A program made the position numbers and the translations under genes. Below, one piece after another: positions 18,911 through 29,707 of a DNA stretch of 64,000 bases. The notes beneath the pieces were generated by a model. The model saw nothing but the letters and a program-made list of their open reading frames with translations. It did not search any database and was not told the origin of the DNA. Every line of letters begins with the position of its first letter. Position 1 is the stretch's first letter. This DNA is from Vibrio viridaestus. Lineage in GTDB: Bacteria > Pseudomonadota > Gammaproteobacteria > Enterobacterales > Vibrionaceae. Location: contig NZ_RJVQ01000011.1 in NCBI RefSeq assembly GCF_003856525.1, forward strand, positions 1 to 64,000, written 5' to 3'.

Positions 18911-19840
18911 ATGGCTAACACGCTTTATAAAAAGCATATCATTTCTATTCCAGAACTATCCCGAGAGGAACTGGAGCTTATTGTCAAAACAGCTGGTGAG
19001 CTAAAAGCTGAACAAAAGCCAGATTTAATAAAAAACAAAGTCGTTGCAAGCTGCTTTTTTGAACCATCTACCCGTACCCGATTGTCGTTCGAAACAGCCA
19101 TTCAAAGAATTGGTGGTAGCGTCATTGGTTTCGATAATGGTGGTAACACTTCTTTAGCGAAAAAAGGTGAGACACTCTCTGACTCTGTTCAGGTTATTTC
19201 AAACTATGTCGATGCCTTTGTCATGCGTCATCCCCAAGAAGGTGCTGCACGACTTGCTTCAGAATTCTCGAATGGCGTCCCTGTTATCAATGCAGGCGAC
19301 GGTGCAAACCAACATCCAACTCAAACGTTACTAGACCTGTTTACTATCTCCGAGACTCAAGGCAAGTTAGATAACGTTAATATCGCTTTCGTTGGTGACC
19401 TTAAATACGGTCGAACTGTACATTCCCTGACTCAGGCTTTGGCGAAGTTTAAAAATAACCGCTTCTTCTTCATTGCGCCCGATGCCCTAGCGATGCCTGA
19501 TTATATTCTGGAAGAGCTAGACGAATCCGGAATCGAATACAGCCTGCACAATGAGATTGAGAGTGTCATTCCTGATATCGATATCCTCTATATGACTCGA
19601 GTGCAACGCGAGCGTTTTGATGAATCAGAGTATGTCCACATCAAATCGGCCTATATCCTAAATGCGGCACATCTTAAAAATGCTCGTTCAAATATGAAAA
19701 TCCTCCATCCGCTACCTCGTGTAGATGAAATAACAACCGATGTTGATAAAACTCAGCACGCCTATTATTTCGAACAGGCAGGTAATGGCGTTTACGCCCG
19801 AGAAGCCTTATTGGCTCTTGTTTTAAACGAAACAATCTAA
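18911..19840 (+). CDS. pyrB: Aspartate carbamoyltransferase catalytic subunit
   Basis: 309 residues from the second ATG (18911), which gives the family N-terminus [12 protein letters not shown] and a better ribosome spacing than the ATG at 18905. STRTR, HPTQT and HPLPR motifs are intact. It catalyses the first committed step of pyrimidine synthesis: carbamoyl phosphate plus aspartate to carbamoyl aspartate. It is expressed under the pyrL attenuator and cotranscribed with pyrI 12 bp downstream, which starts behind AGGAGG. Confidence 0.96.
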   Translation: MANTLYKKHIISIPELSREELELIVKTAGELKAEQKPDLIKNKVVASCFFEPSTRTRLSFETAIQRIGGSVIGFDNGGNTSLAKKGETLSDSVQVISNYVDAFVMRHPQEGAARLASEFSNGVPVINAGDGANQHPTQTLLDLFTISETQGKLDNVNIAFVGDLKYGRTVHSLTQALAKFKNNRFFFIAPDALAMPDYILEELDESGIEYSLHNEIESVIPDIDILYMTRVQRERFDESEYVHIKSAYILNAAHLKNARSNMKILHPLPRVDEITTDVDKTQHAYYFEQAGNGVYAREALLALVLNETI

Positions 19841-19852
19841 GGAGGAATTACC

Positions 19853-20314
19853 ATGGCTAAAGAAACTAAAATGCAGGTAGAGGCCATTAAAAACGGCACT
19901 GTAATCGATCATATCCCATCACAAATAGGCATCAAAGTATTACGCCTATTTGATATGCACAATTCTTCTCAAAAAGTAACTATTGGTCTTAATTTACCCT
20001 CGTCCGCTTTGGGCCTTAAAGATCTGCTCAAGATTGAAAATGTCTTTATTAATGAAGATCAGGCAAGCAAACTGGCGCTATATGCACCGAATGCGACCGT
20101 TAATCAGATTGAAAACTACGAAGTAGTGAAAAAGCTAGCCTTAGAGCTACCGAATCGCATAAACAACGTATTTGCTTGTCCAAATAGTAACTGTATCACT
20201 CATAACGAGCCGGTTGAAACCAGCTTCGCTATTTCGCAAAAGAACGGCGATATTCGTCTTAAATGTAAGTACTGTGAAAAAGTATTCTCCCGCGATGTGG
20301 TAACAGAGCGTTAA
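19853..20314 (+). CDS. pyrI: Aspartate carbamoyltransferase regulatory subunit
   Basis: 153 residues. The four zinc cysteines fall at C109, C114, C138 and C141, in the CPNSNC and CKYC motifs, at the same numbering as E. coli PyrI. The N-terminal half is the nucleotide-binding allosteric domain (CTP inhibits, ATP activates). It assembles with PyrB into the (c3)2(r2)3 holoenzyme. Translation probably starts at the ATG at 19853 behind the strong AGGAGG. Confidence 0.96.
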   Translation: MAKETKMQVEAIKNGTVIDHIPSQIGIKVLRLFDMHNSSQKVTIGLNLPSSALGLKDLLKIENVFINEDQASKLALYAPNATVNQIENYEVVKKLALELPNRINNVFACPNSNCITHNEPVETSFAISQKNGDIRLKCKYCEKVFSRDVVTER

Positions 20315-20379
20315 TAGAAAATTATTCTGCTGCTAGGACAAAATGCCAGAACAAACAGAGTGTTTGGCTCTTTACCAAC

Positions 20380-20409
20380 AAGAGGAATCAGGGCAAACTG
20401 ATTCCTCTT
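20380..20409 (+). terminator. Long hairpin between pyrI and ridA
   Basis: A perfect 12-bp stem AAGAGGAATCAG/CTGATTCCTCTT with a 6-nt loop. The tail is A-rich rather than U-rich, so it does not look like a normal intrinsic terminator. It may protect the pyrBI 3' end or allow read-through into ridA. Confidence 0.5.
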
Positions 20410-20438
20410 AACGTCAAAAATAAAATGGACAAACAGTA

Positions 20439-20828
20439 ATGACAAAAGTACTTCATACGGAATCCGCACCAGCGGCTATTGGCCCATATATTCAGGGTAT
20501 CGATTTAGGTAACATGGTAATGACATCAGGTCAGATCCCTGTAAATCCAGCCACTGGTGAAGTGCCAGCAGATATCGCAGCGCAAGCTCGCCAATCACTT
20601 GATAATGTTAAGGCTGTTGTTGAGTCTTCAGGCCTTACCGTATCCGACATCGTAAAGATGACTGTTTTTGTTAAAGATCTGAATGATTTTGGTACTGTAA
20701 ACGAAGTCTACGGTAAATTCTTCGATGAGCACAAAGTGGCTAACTACCCTGCACGTTCTTGTGTTGAAGTTGCTCGTTTACCAAAAGATGTTGGTATCGA
20801 AATAGAAGCAATCGCAGTACGCAAATAA
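20439..20828 (+). CDS. ridA: RidA enamine/imine deaminase
   Basis: 129 residues of the YjgF/YER057c/UK114 family, with the conserved C-terminal PARSCVEVARLPKDVGIEIEA pattern including the Arg of PARSC. The cytosolic trimer hydrolyses 2-aminoacrylate made by PLP enzymes, protecting them from damage. The pyrI-ridA neighbourhood is the usual one in enteric bacteria and vibrios. Confidence 0.93.
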   Translation: MTKVLHTESAPAAIGPYIQGIDLGNMVMTSGQIPVNPATGEVPADIAAQARQSLDNVKAVVESSGLTVSDIVKMTVFVKDLNDFGTVNEVYGKFFDEHKVANYPARSCVEVARLPKDVGIEIEAIAVRK

Positions 20829-20832
20829 TTAA

Positions 20833-20864
20833 AAAGGCCGCTTCAGAAGAAGCGGCCTTTTTTC
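20833..20864. terminator. Bidirectional terminator between ridA and plsC
   Basis: AAAGGCCGCTTC/GAAGCGGCCTTT stem with loop AGAA and runs of A and T on either side, between convergent genes. Confidence 0.85.
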
Positions 20865-20885
20865 TAGAATGTGTAAATTAAACAA

Positions 20886-21611
20886 TTATCGTTTATTGCG
20901 CTCTTTGACTTCGGCATCCAACTCTGCCAGTTTTGCTTTCATAAGCTCGCGGCAATGAGTAGCAAGTTGACGAACATTTTCTTTACTATATCCCTCAGTA
21001 CTCACTGGCTCTAGCATCTCAACAATAATGACACCATTGTTCCAACGATTCAGTTTTAAGTGATCAGTAGAACTGCAGATAATCGGCACAACGGGAACAC
21101 CAGCACCAACAGCCGCGTGAAATGCGCCTGTTTTAAATGGCAATAAACCACGGCCACGAGAGCGAGTCCCTTCAGGAAACATCCAAACAGAGACATCCGA
21201 CTCTTTAATGCTTTTCACAACTTGGTCGATAGTACCTTTGGCTTTTGACTTGTTCGCTCGATCAATCAGTATATTGCCGCTTAACCAATAAAGTTGCCCG
21301 AATAAAGGTAACCACGCTAAGCTCTTCTTGCCAACGGTCACAACTTTAGGCGTTACCGCTCCCGCTAGAGTAAACATATCCCAGTTGCTCTGATGGTTAG
21401 CAATATAGATATTTTGCCCTTGGTTTAGCGCATTTTCAGTTAGTCTAAACTCAAGTTTGATACCAAAAATAGGCGACAATCTGGCGAACATACGGCCAAA
21501 AGTATAAACGTGTTTAGGATTTCTCGGGCTTAATAAACAATAGCCACAACCAAAGATAAATAAGAATACGGCAACTACCGCGATAATCAGTACACGTAAA
21601 AGTGCAATCAT
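20886..21611 (-). CDS. plsC: 1-acyl-sn-glycerol-3-phosphate acyltransferase
   Basis: 241 residues from the ATG at 21611, behind GGAG; a further in-frame ATG 39 nt upstream is less likely. It has an N-terminal membrane helix (about 2-25), the catalytic H73-x4-D78 (NHQSNWD) and the glycerophosphate motif FPEGTRS at 145-151. It converts lysophosphatidic acid to phosphatidic acid at the inner membrane. It follows murA on the same strand, but a terminator lies between them. Confidence 0.9.
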   Translation of the reverse strand: MIALLRVLIIAVVAVFLFIFGCGYCLLSPRNPKHVYTFGRMFARLSPIFGIKLEFRLTENALNQGQNIYIANHQSNWDMFTLAGAVTPKVVTVGKKSLAWLPLFGQLYWLSGNILIDRANKSKAKGTIDQVVKSIKESDVSVWMFPEGTRSRGRGLLPFKTGAFHAAVGAGVPVVPIICSSTDHLKLNRWNNGVIIVEMLEPVSTEGYSKENVRQLATHCRELMKAKLAELDAEVKERNKR

Positions 21612-21655
21612 TTTGTACTCCAGGGAACTCAATCGAGAAACGCATCCCACTTATA

Positions 21656-21683
21656 AAAAAGCCGAAACTCTGGTTTCGGCTTA
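21656..21683 (-). terminator. Terminator after murA
   Basis: Minus strand: AAGCCGAAAC-CAGA-GTTTCGGCTT followed by TTTT, 16 bp after the murA stop. It also lies upstream of the plsC start. Confidence 0.8.
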
Positions 21684-21698
21684 GAAAGAGACCTAATA

Positions 21699-22967
<1,269 letters not shown>

Positions 22968-22975
22968 TCAACCTA

Positions 22976-23230
22976 TTATAGTGACATCAATTTTTTATCA
23001 CGTGCCCAATCTTGTGGGGTGTACGCTTTGATAGAAACAGCATGAATATCATTGCGCTGAATATATTCCATTAAAGGAGAATAGATCAGCTGCTGTTTTT
23101 TTACTCGACTCATACCGTCAAAACAGGCATCCACAGCAATTACTTCGTAATGGCTTCCTTCACCTTTAACGTGAATTTCCTCTAGATTCAGTGCTTCATT
23201 TAAAATCTGTTGTACTTGTGCACTATCCAA
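22976..23230 (-). CDS. ibaG: BolA-family protein IbaG (YrbA)
   Basis: 84 residues of the BolA fold, with the conserved [15 protein letters not shown] segment and a C-terminal [11 protein letters not shown]. The place between mlaB and murA identifies it as IbaG rather than BolA. BolA proteins bind [2Fe-2S] clusters with monothiol glutaredoxins; IbaG has been linked to acid stress and, in V. cholerae, to envelope integrity. It starts 3 bp after the mlaB stop. Confidence 0.9.
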   Translation of the reverse strand: MDSAQVQQILNEALNLEEIHVKGEGSHYEVIAVDACFDGMSRVKKQQLIYSPLMEYIQRNDIHAVSIKAYTPQDWARDKKLMSL

Positions 23231-23233
23231 AAT

Positions 23234-23548
23234 TTACCCCTGTTTGATGTCTAAATGTTCTGAGACGAGTGAACCTACGTTACTCAGTTTAAAAAGTGTC
23301 AGCAATTGTTCTGGCACAAAGCTGTACATTATATGACAGTTTTGATTTTTTGCATTCTCAATTAGATGAATCAACATAGCCATACCGGCCGAATCCACCC
23401 GCTCAACAGCAGCTAGAGATATTGTTATTGTATTTTCTTTGGGCTGCCATTGTTTCAAAGCAGCCCAGAGTTGTGGCACTTCATCACGATCCAAAGCACC
23501 CGTTAATTCATAATCAGTTGACGATATCTGGCTCCACTGACTGTGCAT
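23234..23548 (-). CDS. mlaB: Mla complex STAS-domain subunit MlaB
   Basis: 104 residues forming a STAS domain, with the typical VDSAGMAMLIHL segment. MlaB binds the ATPase MlaF at the cytoplasmic face and is needed for MlaFEDB assembly and activity. Its ATG overlaps the mlaC stop by one base, showing translational coupling. Confidence 0.9.
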   Translation of the reverse strand: MHSQWSQISSTDYELTGALDRDEVPQLWAALKQWQPKENTITISLAAVERVDSAGMAMLIHLIENAKNQNCHIMYSFVPEQLLTLFKLSNVGSLVSEHLDIKQG

Positions 23549-24183
23549 TACTTCTTACTCTCAAATTTAATCGGAGTATCAGCCAATGATTGCAGTTCTT
23601 TTGCCACGGCTAAAATACCATCCTGACGGATTTTTCCGCTCCATTCAGACTGTTTGCTCGAAAGTAAGCTTACCCCTTCAGCAATCATGTCATATGCTTG
23701 CCATTCGCCAGAACGTGAACGTCTTAATTTAAATTCTAGACGAATGTTGGGGTTTGGCGCATCAACGATATTGACATCGATTGCTGCAATACGGGTGTTG
23801 TCTTCAATCGTCGGCTCTGGGCCAAACTCAATTTTTTGATCTGTATATTGTGTCAGAACCTGAGCATAGTTAGTGATTAAGTAACCACGAAAAGCATCAA
23901 TAAAGGCTTCAACATCTTCTTTCTTCGCCCCTTTCAAATTTGGACCAAGAAGCTTTAATGCTGCGTATTGCTCATTAACATAAGGCATCAATTCATCTTT
24001 AACGATCTTTTTTAGATAATTTGGATTCTGATGAATTTTCTTTTGCTCTGATTTCAGTCGCGAAAATGTTTGCTCAGAAACCTGCTTCATCATCGTATAA
24101 GGGTTGGTCATGTCTATTTGCTGAGCTCCGGCCGCAAATGAAAACATGAATACAACTAACGCAATACAATAGCGCTTAAACAT
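23548..24183 (-). CDS. mlaC: Periplasmic phospholipid carrier MlaC
   Basis: 211 residues beginning with a Sec signal peptide (hydrophobic to about residue 18, cleavage after AAGA). The mature part is of the Ttg2/MlaC family that carries phospholipid between the outer-membrane MlaA complex and MlaFEDB. It starts 3 bp after mlaD. No mlaA is in the window, as is usual for vibrios. Confidence 0.92.
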   Translation of the reverse strand: MFKRYCIALVVFMFSFAAGAQQIDMTNPYTMMKQVSEQTFSRLKSEQKKIHQNPNYLKKIVKDELMPYVNEQYAALKLLGPNLKGAKKEDVEAFIDAFRGYLITNYAQVLTQYTDQKIEFGPEPTIEDNTRIAAIDVNIVDAPNPNIRLEFKLRRSRSGEWQAYDMIAEGVSLLSSKQSEWSGKIRQDGILAVAKELQSLADTPIKFESKK

Positions 24184-24186
24184 AAT

Positions 24187-24699
24187 TTACTCCTGAGCGT
24201 CTTTCGCCGTATCTTTATCTTTACTATCATCGCCGCCCACACGGTAGAGGAACTGACCAATCAAGTTTTCTAAAACGAGTGCCGACTTAGTATCTTCGAT
24301 TCGGTCACCATTTTTCAACATTTCACCCTCGTCTCCCCAGACAAATCCGGGGGTCAGACCGATGTACTGCTCACCAATTAAGCCTGACGTAAGAATTTCC
24401 AAGCTCGAAGTATCCGGAAACTCATTGTAACGGTCATCTATTTGCATGGTGACAATCGGTCTTAACGTCTTTTTGTCCAAGTCTATTGCAGAAACTCTTC
24501 CTACAACGACGCCCCCCACTTTAACTGGCGAGCGAACTTTTAAACTACCTATATTATCAAACTCTGCGTTCAGCGCATAAGTATTGCCTGAACCGAGCCC
24601 CTTAACATCAGCGACTTGAAAAATCATTACCAGAATTGCGCAAATTCCAGCAATTACAAAGCCACCGACCCAAAATTCAACTTTACGTGTTTGTCGCAT
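24187..24699 (-). CDS. mlaD: MCE-domain protein MlaD
   Basis: 170 residues: a short cytoplasmic start, one membrane helix (about 10-30), then an MCE domain (about 38-118) and a C-terminal tail. MlaD hexamers form the periplasmic ring on the MlaE permease, through which phospholipids pass. The last ~25 residues are highly charged and lysine/aspartate-rich. It starts 2 bp after mlaE. Confidence 0.93.
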   Translation of the reverse strand: MRQTRKVEFWVGGFVIAGICAILVMIFQVADVKGLGSGNTYALNAEFDNIGSLKVRSPVKVGGVVVGRVSAIDLDKKTLRPIVTMQIDDRYNEFPDTSSLEILTSGLIGEQYIGLTPGFVWGDEGEMLKNGDRIEDTKSALVLENLIGQFLYRVGGDDSKDKDTAKDAQE

Positions 24700-24701
24700 G
24701 A

Positions 24702-25493
24702 TTAATTCCCAAACATCAATGCTGTCAGAATAAAATCTAGCCCTAGAACAGCTAGAGATGAATGAACAACGGTCTTAGTCGTTGCCCGGCTGATTCCCTC
24801 TGAAGTTGGAATCGCATCATAACCATTGAACAATGCTATCCAAGTCACGGTAATCGCAAAGACGACACACTTGATAGCACTATTTCCTATGTCGTACCCC
24901 AGTTCAACAGAGGATTGCATTGCAGACCAGAAACTACCATGGTCAATACCCTTCCAGTCGACACCAACTAGTTGTCCGCCCCATATACCGACTGCCATAA
25001 AGATCATGGCAAGCAGTGGCATCGATATAATTCCAGCCCAAAAACGGGGAGCAATTACTCTCTTAAGAGGATCGATGGCCATCATCTCCAAGCTGGATAG
25101 CTGTTCTGTTGCTTTCATTAAGCCTATTTCAGCAGTTAATGCCGAACCAGCTCGCCCCGCAAAAAGCAATGCGGTTACGACTGGGCCCAGTTCTCGCAAC
25201 AAAGAGAGTGCAACCATCTGCCCCAGACTACCTTCAGCACCATAATCAACCAAGATAACGTATCCCTGAAGACTCAAAACCATACCGATAAATAACCCAG
25301 AGACAACGATAATGGCCAAAGATAAAACACCTGTACTATAAAGTTGTTTAACTAAAAGAGGGAAATTTTTGACAGGCTGAGGACGACTAACGATGGCACC
25401 AAACAACATGAAAGTCGCACGACCAAATGCTTCACAAAGAGATAGCGTTTTCTGACCAACAGAGGACACAAACTGAGTAAAATTATCCAGCAT
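24702..25493 (-). CDS. mlaE: Phospholipid ABC permease MlaE
   Basis: 263 residues from the ATG at 25493, which gives the family start [13 protein letters not shown]; a slightly longer frame begins at 25508. It has five or so membrane helices and the conserved [18 protein letters not shown](L)TAEIG region. It forms the membrane core of MlaFEDB. It overlaps the 3' end of mlaF by 11 bp. Confidence 0.93.
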   Translation of the reverse strand: MLDNFTQFVSSVGQKTLSLCEAFGRATFMLFGAIVSRPQPVKNFPLLVKQLYSTGVLSLAIIVVSGLFIGMVLSLQGYVILVDYGAEGSLGQMVALSLLRELGPVVTALLFAGRAGSALTAEIGLMKATEQLSSLEMMAIDPLKRVIAPRFWAGIISMPLLAMIFMAVGIWGGQLVGVDWKGIDHGSFWSAMQSSVELGYDIGNSAIKCVVFAITVTWIALFNGYDAIPTSEGISRATTKTVVHSSLAVLGLDFILTALMFGN

Positions 25494-26286
25494 GGAATAG
25501 GTCCTCATTCATCGGTTGCGCCGGATAGCGAAACGGCACCGGACCATCCGCCTGCCCTAATAAAAATTGCTGTACTCTGGCATCAGGATGGCTGATTAAC
25601 TCCTCCGGAGTACCATGAGCAATCACTTTACCGTCGGCAAGAATATACGCCCAATCAGCGATACTCATCACTTCTGGTACATCATGGGAAACCACAATTG
25701 AGGTCAGATCCAGTGCTTTGTTTAGTGATTTGATCAATTTAACTAACACGCCCATTGTCATCGGGTCCTGCCCAACGAATGGCTCATCATACATAATCAA
25801 ATCAGGATCCAGTGCAATCGCTCTGGCCAGAGCGGCTCTGCGTGCCATACCACCAGACAATTCACTCGGCATTAAATCCGCAGCGCCTCTCAAGCCTACA
25901 GCTTCAAGCTTTAGGAGGACAATTGTACGAATCAGCTCTTCGCTGAGTTCTGTGTGTTCACGAATAGGGAATGCCACGTTATCAAAAACGTTCAGATCGG
26001 TAAAAAGAGCACCGGATTGAAACAGCATGCTCATTTTTTTTCGTGCTCGATATAACCGGCTGCGTGACAAAGCTGGGATATTGTCACCGTCGAACCAAAT
26101 TTCACCCTGTTCCGGTAACAATTGACCACCAATAAGACGCAACAGAGTGGTCTTACCGATACCCGACGGCCCCATGATTGCCGTTACTTTACCTTTGGGG
26201 ACATGTAGAGACACATCATCAAAGATCTTCCGCTTTCCCCGAGTAAATGTAAGCTGGTTAATGGAGACCAAACTGTCATCGGACAT
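25483..26286 (-). CDS. mlaF: Phospholipid ABC ATPase MlaF
   Basis: 267 residues. Walker A GPSGIGKT is at 39-46, the signature is [14 protein letters not shown] and Walker B is LIMYDEPF. The C-terminal tail (about 245-267) is the extension that contacts the partner MlaF in the dimer. It is the first gene of mlaFEDCB-ibaG-murA, driven by the upstream promoter at 26420-26449. Confidence 0.94.
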   Translation of the reverse strand: MSDDSLVSINQLTFTRGKRKIFDDVSLHVPKGKVTAIMGPSGIGKTTLLRLIGGQLLPEQGEIWFDGDNIPALSRSRLYRARKKMSMLFQSGALFTDLNVFDNVAFPIREHTELSEELIRTIVLLKLEAVGLRGAADLMPSELSGGMARRAALARAIALDPDLIMYDEPFVGQDPMTMGVLVKLIKSLNKALDLTSIVVSHDVPEVMSIADWAYILADGKVIAHGTPEELISHPDARVQQFLLGQADGPVPFRYPAQPMNEDLFHAG

Positions 26287-26380
26287 GTCTACTTATCCAT
26301 TTGTTATCATTAAAAAGAATACTCAATCTTAAGCACATTAAAGCAAAATTAAAAGCACTGTTCGATTGACCATTTTACAA

Positions 26381-26402
26381 CAGAATGTAAATTCTGCATT
26401 TT
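26381..26402. other. Hairpin in the mla leader
   Basis: CAGAAT-GTAA-ATTCTG followed on the plus strand by CATTTTTT. It lies within the presumed mlaF 5' leader. It could equally end a short plus-strand transcript; neither use is proven. Confidence 0.3.
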
Positions 26403-26419
26403 TTATTGAGTTTGATGAT

Positions 26420-26516
26420 AATATACTCACCTTTTTTTGAGTCAGTCAAAATCGGTATTTTTGTCATAAAAAACCCAAACCGCCCTTAAATAACATAGAT
26501 AAAATGACTCAAAAAA
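26420..26516 (-). promoter_or_regulatory. mla operon promoter and long-range inverted repeat
   Basis: Minus strand: -35 TTGACT (26444-26449), 18-bp spacer, -10 TATATT (26420-26425), giving a leader of about 125 nt. A perfect 12-bp inverted repeat TTTTTTGAGTCA (26433-26444) / TGACTCAAAAAA (26505-26516) brackets the promoter upstream side. Nothing else gene-like is seen in the 341-bp gap 26287-26627. Confidence 0.5.
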
Positions 26517-26627
26517 CCAATCTATACATTGGTAATCCATCGATAATTTGCGAAGTTCGACTTCCATTTTGTTGGTCTAAACGTCAGAATTAACTGTTAA
26601 TCATTTCACTGCTCACTGGGAAATATA

Positions 26628-27593
26628 ATGCTTACAGCTGTTGCCTTACTTATTGTTGGACTTATTCTACTCGTATGGAGTGCAGATAAACTCGTTTACG
26701 GTGCTGCCGCCATTGCAAAGAATGTTGGAATTTCGCCCCTCATTATTGGTATGACAATATTAGCGATGGGCTCATCGGCTCCTGAAATGATGGTGTCAGC
26801 CACTGCGGCCTTAAATGGAAAAACAGACACTGCGGTCGGCAACGTCTTGGGATCGAACATCGCAAACATTGCGTTGATATTAGGGATCTCCGCTCTGGTT
26901 AAACCTCTTTCAATCAGTTCGGCCATACTAAGACGTGAACTCCCTTTGATGATTGGAGTCACACTACTGACAGGCGTTCTGTTGTGGGACAATAATCTTG
27001 GCTTTTATGAAGGCGTATTGCTTTTCGTCCTATTTGCCATTTTTATTTTAGCCATGATTAAGATCAGCCGTTCAGAAAAGAATAAAGGCGATACTCTTAT
27101 TGAAGAGCAGGAATCTGAAATTCCTGATGGTGTGAGTAACAAATCAGCAGCCATTTGGTTAGTCGTTGGCTTAATTCTATTACCTGTATCCGCTAATATT
27201 TTAGTAGAAAACGCGGTTGTAATAGCGAAGTTTTTCGGCATGAGCGATTTAGTGATAGGTCTTACTATCATTGCAATTGGTACCAGCTTACCGGAGCTCG
27301 CTGCATCCTTAGCTGGTGTTTTGAAGGGTGAAGATGATATGGCAGTGGGCAATATCATTGGCTCGAATGTATTTAATATTTTGGCAGTCATGGGACTACC
27401 GGGTATATTACACCCCTCTGTACTAAGTAGTTTCGCCATGGGACGTGACTACTGGGTCATGCTAGCCGTCTCTCTTCTGCTTGTTGTTATGGCCTTGGGA
27501 CGTTCTCGCAGTATTAATCGTATTGAAGGTGCGATCCTATTTTTGTGTTTTATTGCCTATCAAACTTACTTGTTTATGAATATGGCAGCGTAG
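26628..27593 (+). CDS. Ca2+/Na+ antiporter family protein (YrbG/CaxB type)
   Basis: 321 residues built as two inverted repeats of about five helices each, characteristic of the CaCA family. The alpha repeats carry GSSAPEM and GTSLPELAAS, and the paired motifs GNVLGSNIANI and GNIIGSNVFNI. An acidic cytoplasmic loop (about 140-170) separates the halves. The family exchanges Ca2+ for Na+ or H+ at the inner membrane. It heads the kdsD-kdsC-lptCAB cluster as yrbG does in E. coli, 15 bp before kdsD. Confidence 0.9.
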   Translation: MLTAVALLIVGLILLVWSADKLVYGAAAIAKNVGISPLIIGMTILAMGSSAPEMMVSATAALNGKTDTAVGNVLGSNIANIALILGISALVKPLSISSAILRRELPLMIGVTLLTGVLLWDNNLGFYEGVLLFVLFAIFILAMIKISRSEKNKGDTLIEEQESEIPDGVSNKSAAIWLVVGLILLPVSANILVENAVVIAKFFGMSDLVIGLTIIAIGTSLPELAASLAGVLKGEDDMAVGNIIGSNVFNILAVMGLPGILHPSVLSSFAMGRDYWVMLAVSLLLVVMALGRSRSINRIEGAILFLCFIAYQTYLFMNMAA

Positions 27594-27608
27594 ATTTCGG
27601 AGTAAGTC

Positions 27609-28586
27609 ATGTCAGATGTATTTGACTATCAATCAGCAGCAAAACAAGTACTAAAAACTGAAATTGCTGGTTTAGTAGAACTCGAAAAATTCATCAATGA
27701 CGATTTTTCCCGTGCCTGTGAACTCATTCTTAGCAACTCACTTGGTAAAGTAGTGGTTATGGGAATGGGAAAATCAGGCCATATTGGTAAAAAGATGGCA
27801 GCGACCCTGGCTAGTACAGGAAGCTCAGCATTTTTTGTCCACCCGGGAGAAGCCTCTCATGGCGATCTCGGAATGATAGAAGAACAAGACATTGTTATTG
27901 CTATCTCCTATTCAGGAGAATCCAGCGAGATCCTATCTCTTTTCCCGATTCTAAAAAGACGTGCTATCCGCGTCATCAGCATGACCGGCAATCCAGCCTC
28001 TTCTATGGCACAGCTGTCAGATATTCACTTACAAGTGACGGTACCAGAAGAAGCCTGCCCTCTTGGCCTAGCGCCGACGAGCAGTACGACAGCAACACTG
28101 GTACTTGGTGATGCATTAGCGATCGCTCTGCTGCAAGCAAGAGGATTTACCAAAGAAGATTTTGCCATGTCACATCCTGGAGGGGCTCTGGGAAGAAAAC
28201 TCTTGTTGTTACTTGAAGATATAATGCATACCGGACAGGAACTACCACGAGTTTCGCCAAATGCACTGATTAGAGATGCTCTACTCGAAATTAGTCAGAA
28301 AGGTCTGGGAATGACGACTATCGTTGACGAGAACAACCACTTACTGGGTTTGTTCACAGATGGCGATCTTCGTCGAATATTAGATAAAAAAATCGATATT
28401 CACAGCTCACAAATAAAAAATGTCATGACTCATAATCCAACCACATCGTCACCTAAGACTCTTGCGGTCGAAGGATTAAACCTAATGCAGGATAAGCGAA
28501 TCAACGGTCTGGTACTTGTTGATGCAGAAAACAAGTTAGTGGGTGCTCTTAATATGCACGATTTGCTGAAAGCGGGAGTGATGTAA
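27609..28586 (+). CDS. kdsD: Arabinose-5-phosphate isomerase
   Basis: 325 residues: an SIS sugar-isomerase domain (about 35-175, with GMGKSGHIGKKMA) followed by two CBS domains (about 205-325). It converts ribulose 5-phosphate to arabinose 5-phosphate, the precursor of Kdo. It is cotranscribed with kdsC 3 bp downstream, and the cluster continues into LPS export genes. Confidence 0.94.
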   Translation: MSDVFDYQSAAKQVLKTEIAGLVELEKFINDDFSRACELILSNSLGKVVVMGMGKSGHIGKKMAATLASTGSSAFFVHPGEASHGDLGMIEEQDIVIAISYSGESSEILSLFPILKRRAIRVISMTGNPASSMAQLSDIHLQVTVPEEACPLGLAPTSSTTATLVLGDALAIALLQARGFTKEDFAMSHPGGALGRKLLLLLEDIMHTGQELPRVSPNALIRDALLEISQKGLGMTTIVDENNHLLGLFTDGDLRRILDKKIDIHSSQIKNVMTHNPTTSSPKTLAVEGLNLMQDKRINGLVLVDAENKLVGALNMHDLLKAGVM

Positions 28587-28589
28587 CGC

Positions 28590-29147
28590 ATGTCAGATTT
28601 GGTCACGACACTTTATGGGAAGACAACGAAGCAAGTTTGGAATATTGCGAAAAATATTAAGTTACTCATCTGTGACGTCGATGGTGTATTTTCAGATGGA
28701 TTAATCTATTTAGGTAACAATGGTGAAGAGTTAAAAACATTCCATACTCGTGATGGATATGGCATCAAATCAATTATGAATGCCGGAATTCAAGTCGCTG
28801 TAATCACCGGCCGACAATCTAAAATCGTCGAGACCCGTATGACGTCGCTGGGTATCTCCCTTATCTATCAAGGACAAGACAACAAAGTTGCTGCATACGA
28901 CGATATTTGTCGTCAACTTGATATTTCGGCTGATGAAACTGCTTATATTGGGGACGATCTGATCGATTGGCCTGTGATGGAAAAAGTAGCTCTAAAAGTT
29001 TGCGTCGCAGACGGACACCCACTATTGAGACAACGAGCAAACTACATCACCCAGATTCAAGGTGGGCACGGTGCGGTGAGAGAAGTATGCGACTTGCTAT
29101 TGCAGGCTCGTGGAGAATTAGAGAATCATAAAGGTTTGAGTATATGA
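28590..29147 (+). CDS. kdsC: Kdo-8-phosphate phosphatase
   Basis: 185 residues of the HAD superfamily, C0 type without a cap. The nucleophile motif CDVDGVFSDG has D29 and D31, and the late acidic motif is YIGDDLIDWP. The tetrameric enzyme removes phosphate from Kdo-8-P. Its stop overlaps the lptC start by 4 bp. Confidence 0.94.
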   Translation: MSDLVTTLYGKTTKQVWNIAKNIKLLICDVDGVFSDGLIYLGNNGEELKTFHTRDGYGIKSIMNAGIQVAVITGRQSKIVETRMTSLGISLIYQGQDNKVAAYDDICRQLDISADETAYIGDDLIDWPVMEKVALKVCVADGHPLLRQRANYITQIQGGHGAVREVCDLLLQARGELENHKGLSI

Positions 29148-29707
29148 GCCTCTCCCGAGTAATTTATATACTATTGGTTTTCGTCGCTGCTTGGAGTGGC
29201 TATTATTTACTCGAAAACGAGCGAAAGGCCGATATTCAGGTCGCGCCGAATTTAGAACTACCAACGTTTAGCGGTGACGTTCTATCGAATACAACCTACG
29301 ATACTGACGGTGTCAGAAGCTACGTAATAACGTCTCAACATCTCGACTATTACGCCAAGAGCGGTAATACCATATTTGAGAAACCTATCTTAAAAGTGTA
29401 TCAAGATGGGAAGATCGTGGAATGGAAGATTACGGCTGAAAAAGGTATCTTGACCAAAAATAAAGTCCTTAACCTGTATGATAATGTGGTTGCGAACAAT
29501 TTGCTTTCCGACTCATCATTTGATTCGATGAAGACGGCCAAGCTCAGTATTGACCTTGTCAGCAGAGACTTTTGGACAGAAACTAAAGTAACGTTACTTG
29601 GTCCACTATTTCACACTATTGGTCAGGCCTTGAAAGGCAATTTTGCTGACCAAAATGCTTTATTATACAACCACGTACAGGGTAGATATGAAAATCTCAC
29701 ACCTTAG
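29144..29707 (+). CDS. lptC: LPS export bitopic protein LptC
   Basis: 187 residues with an N-terminal membrane anchor (about 4-22) and a periplasmic beta-jellyroll. LptC receives LPS from LptB2FG and passes it to LptA. Its last 20 bases overlap the start of lptA. Confidence 0.92.
   Translation: MSLSRVIYILLVFVAAWSGYYLLENERKADIQVAPNLELPTFSGDVLSNTTYDTDGVRSYVITSQHLDYYAKSGNTIFEKPILKVYQDGKIVEWKITAEKGILTKNKVLNLYDNVVANNLLSDSSFDSMKTAKLSIDLVSRDFWTETKVTLLGPLFHTIGQALKGNFADQNALLYNHVQGRYENLTP

Noticed and set aside
27005-27439. 144-codon open frame antisense to the CaCA antiporter gene
   Set aside because: It is an antisense shadow of the conserved membrane repeats; it has no ribosome site and no recognisable family.
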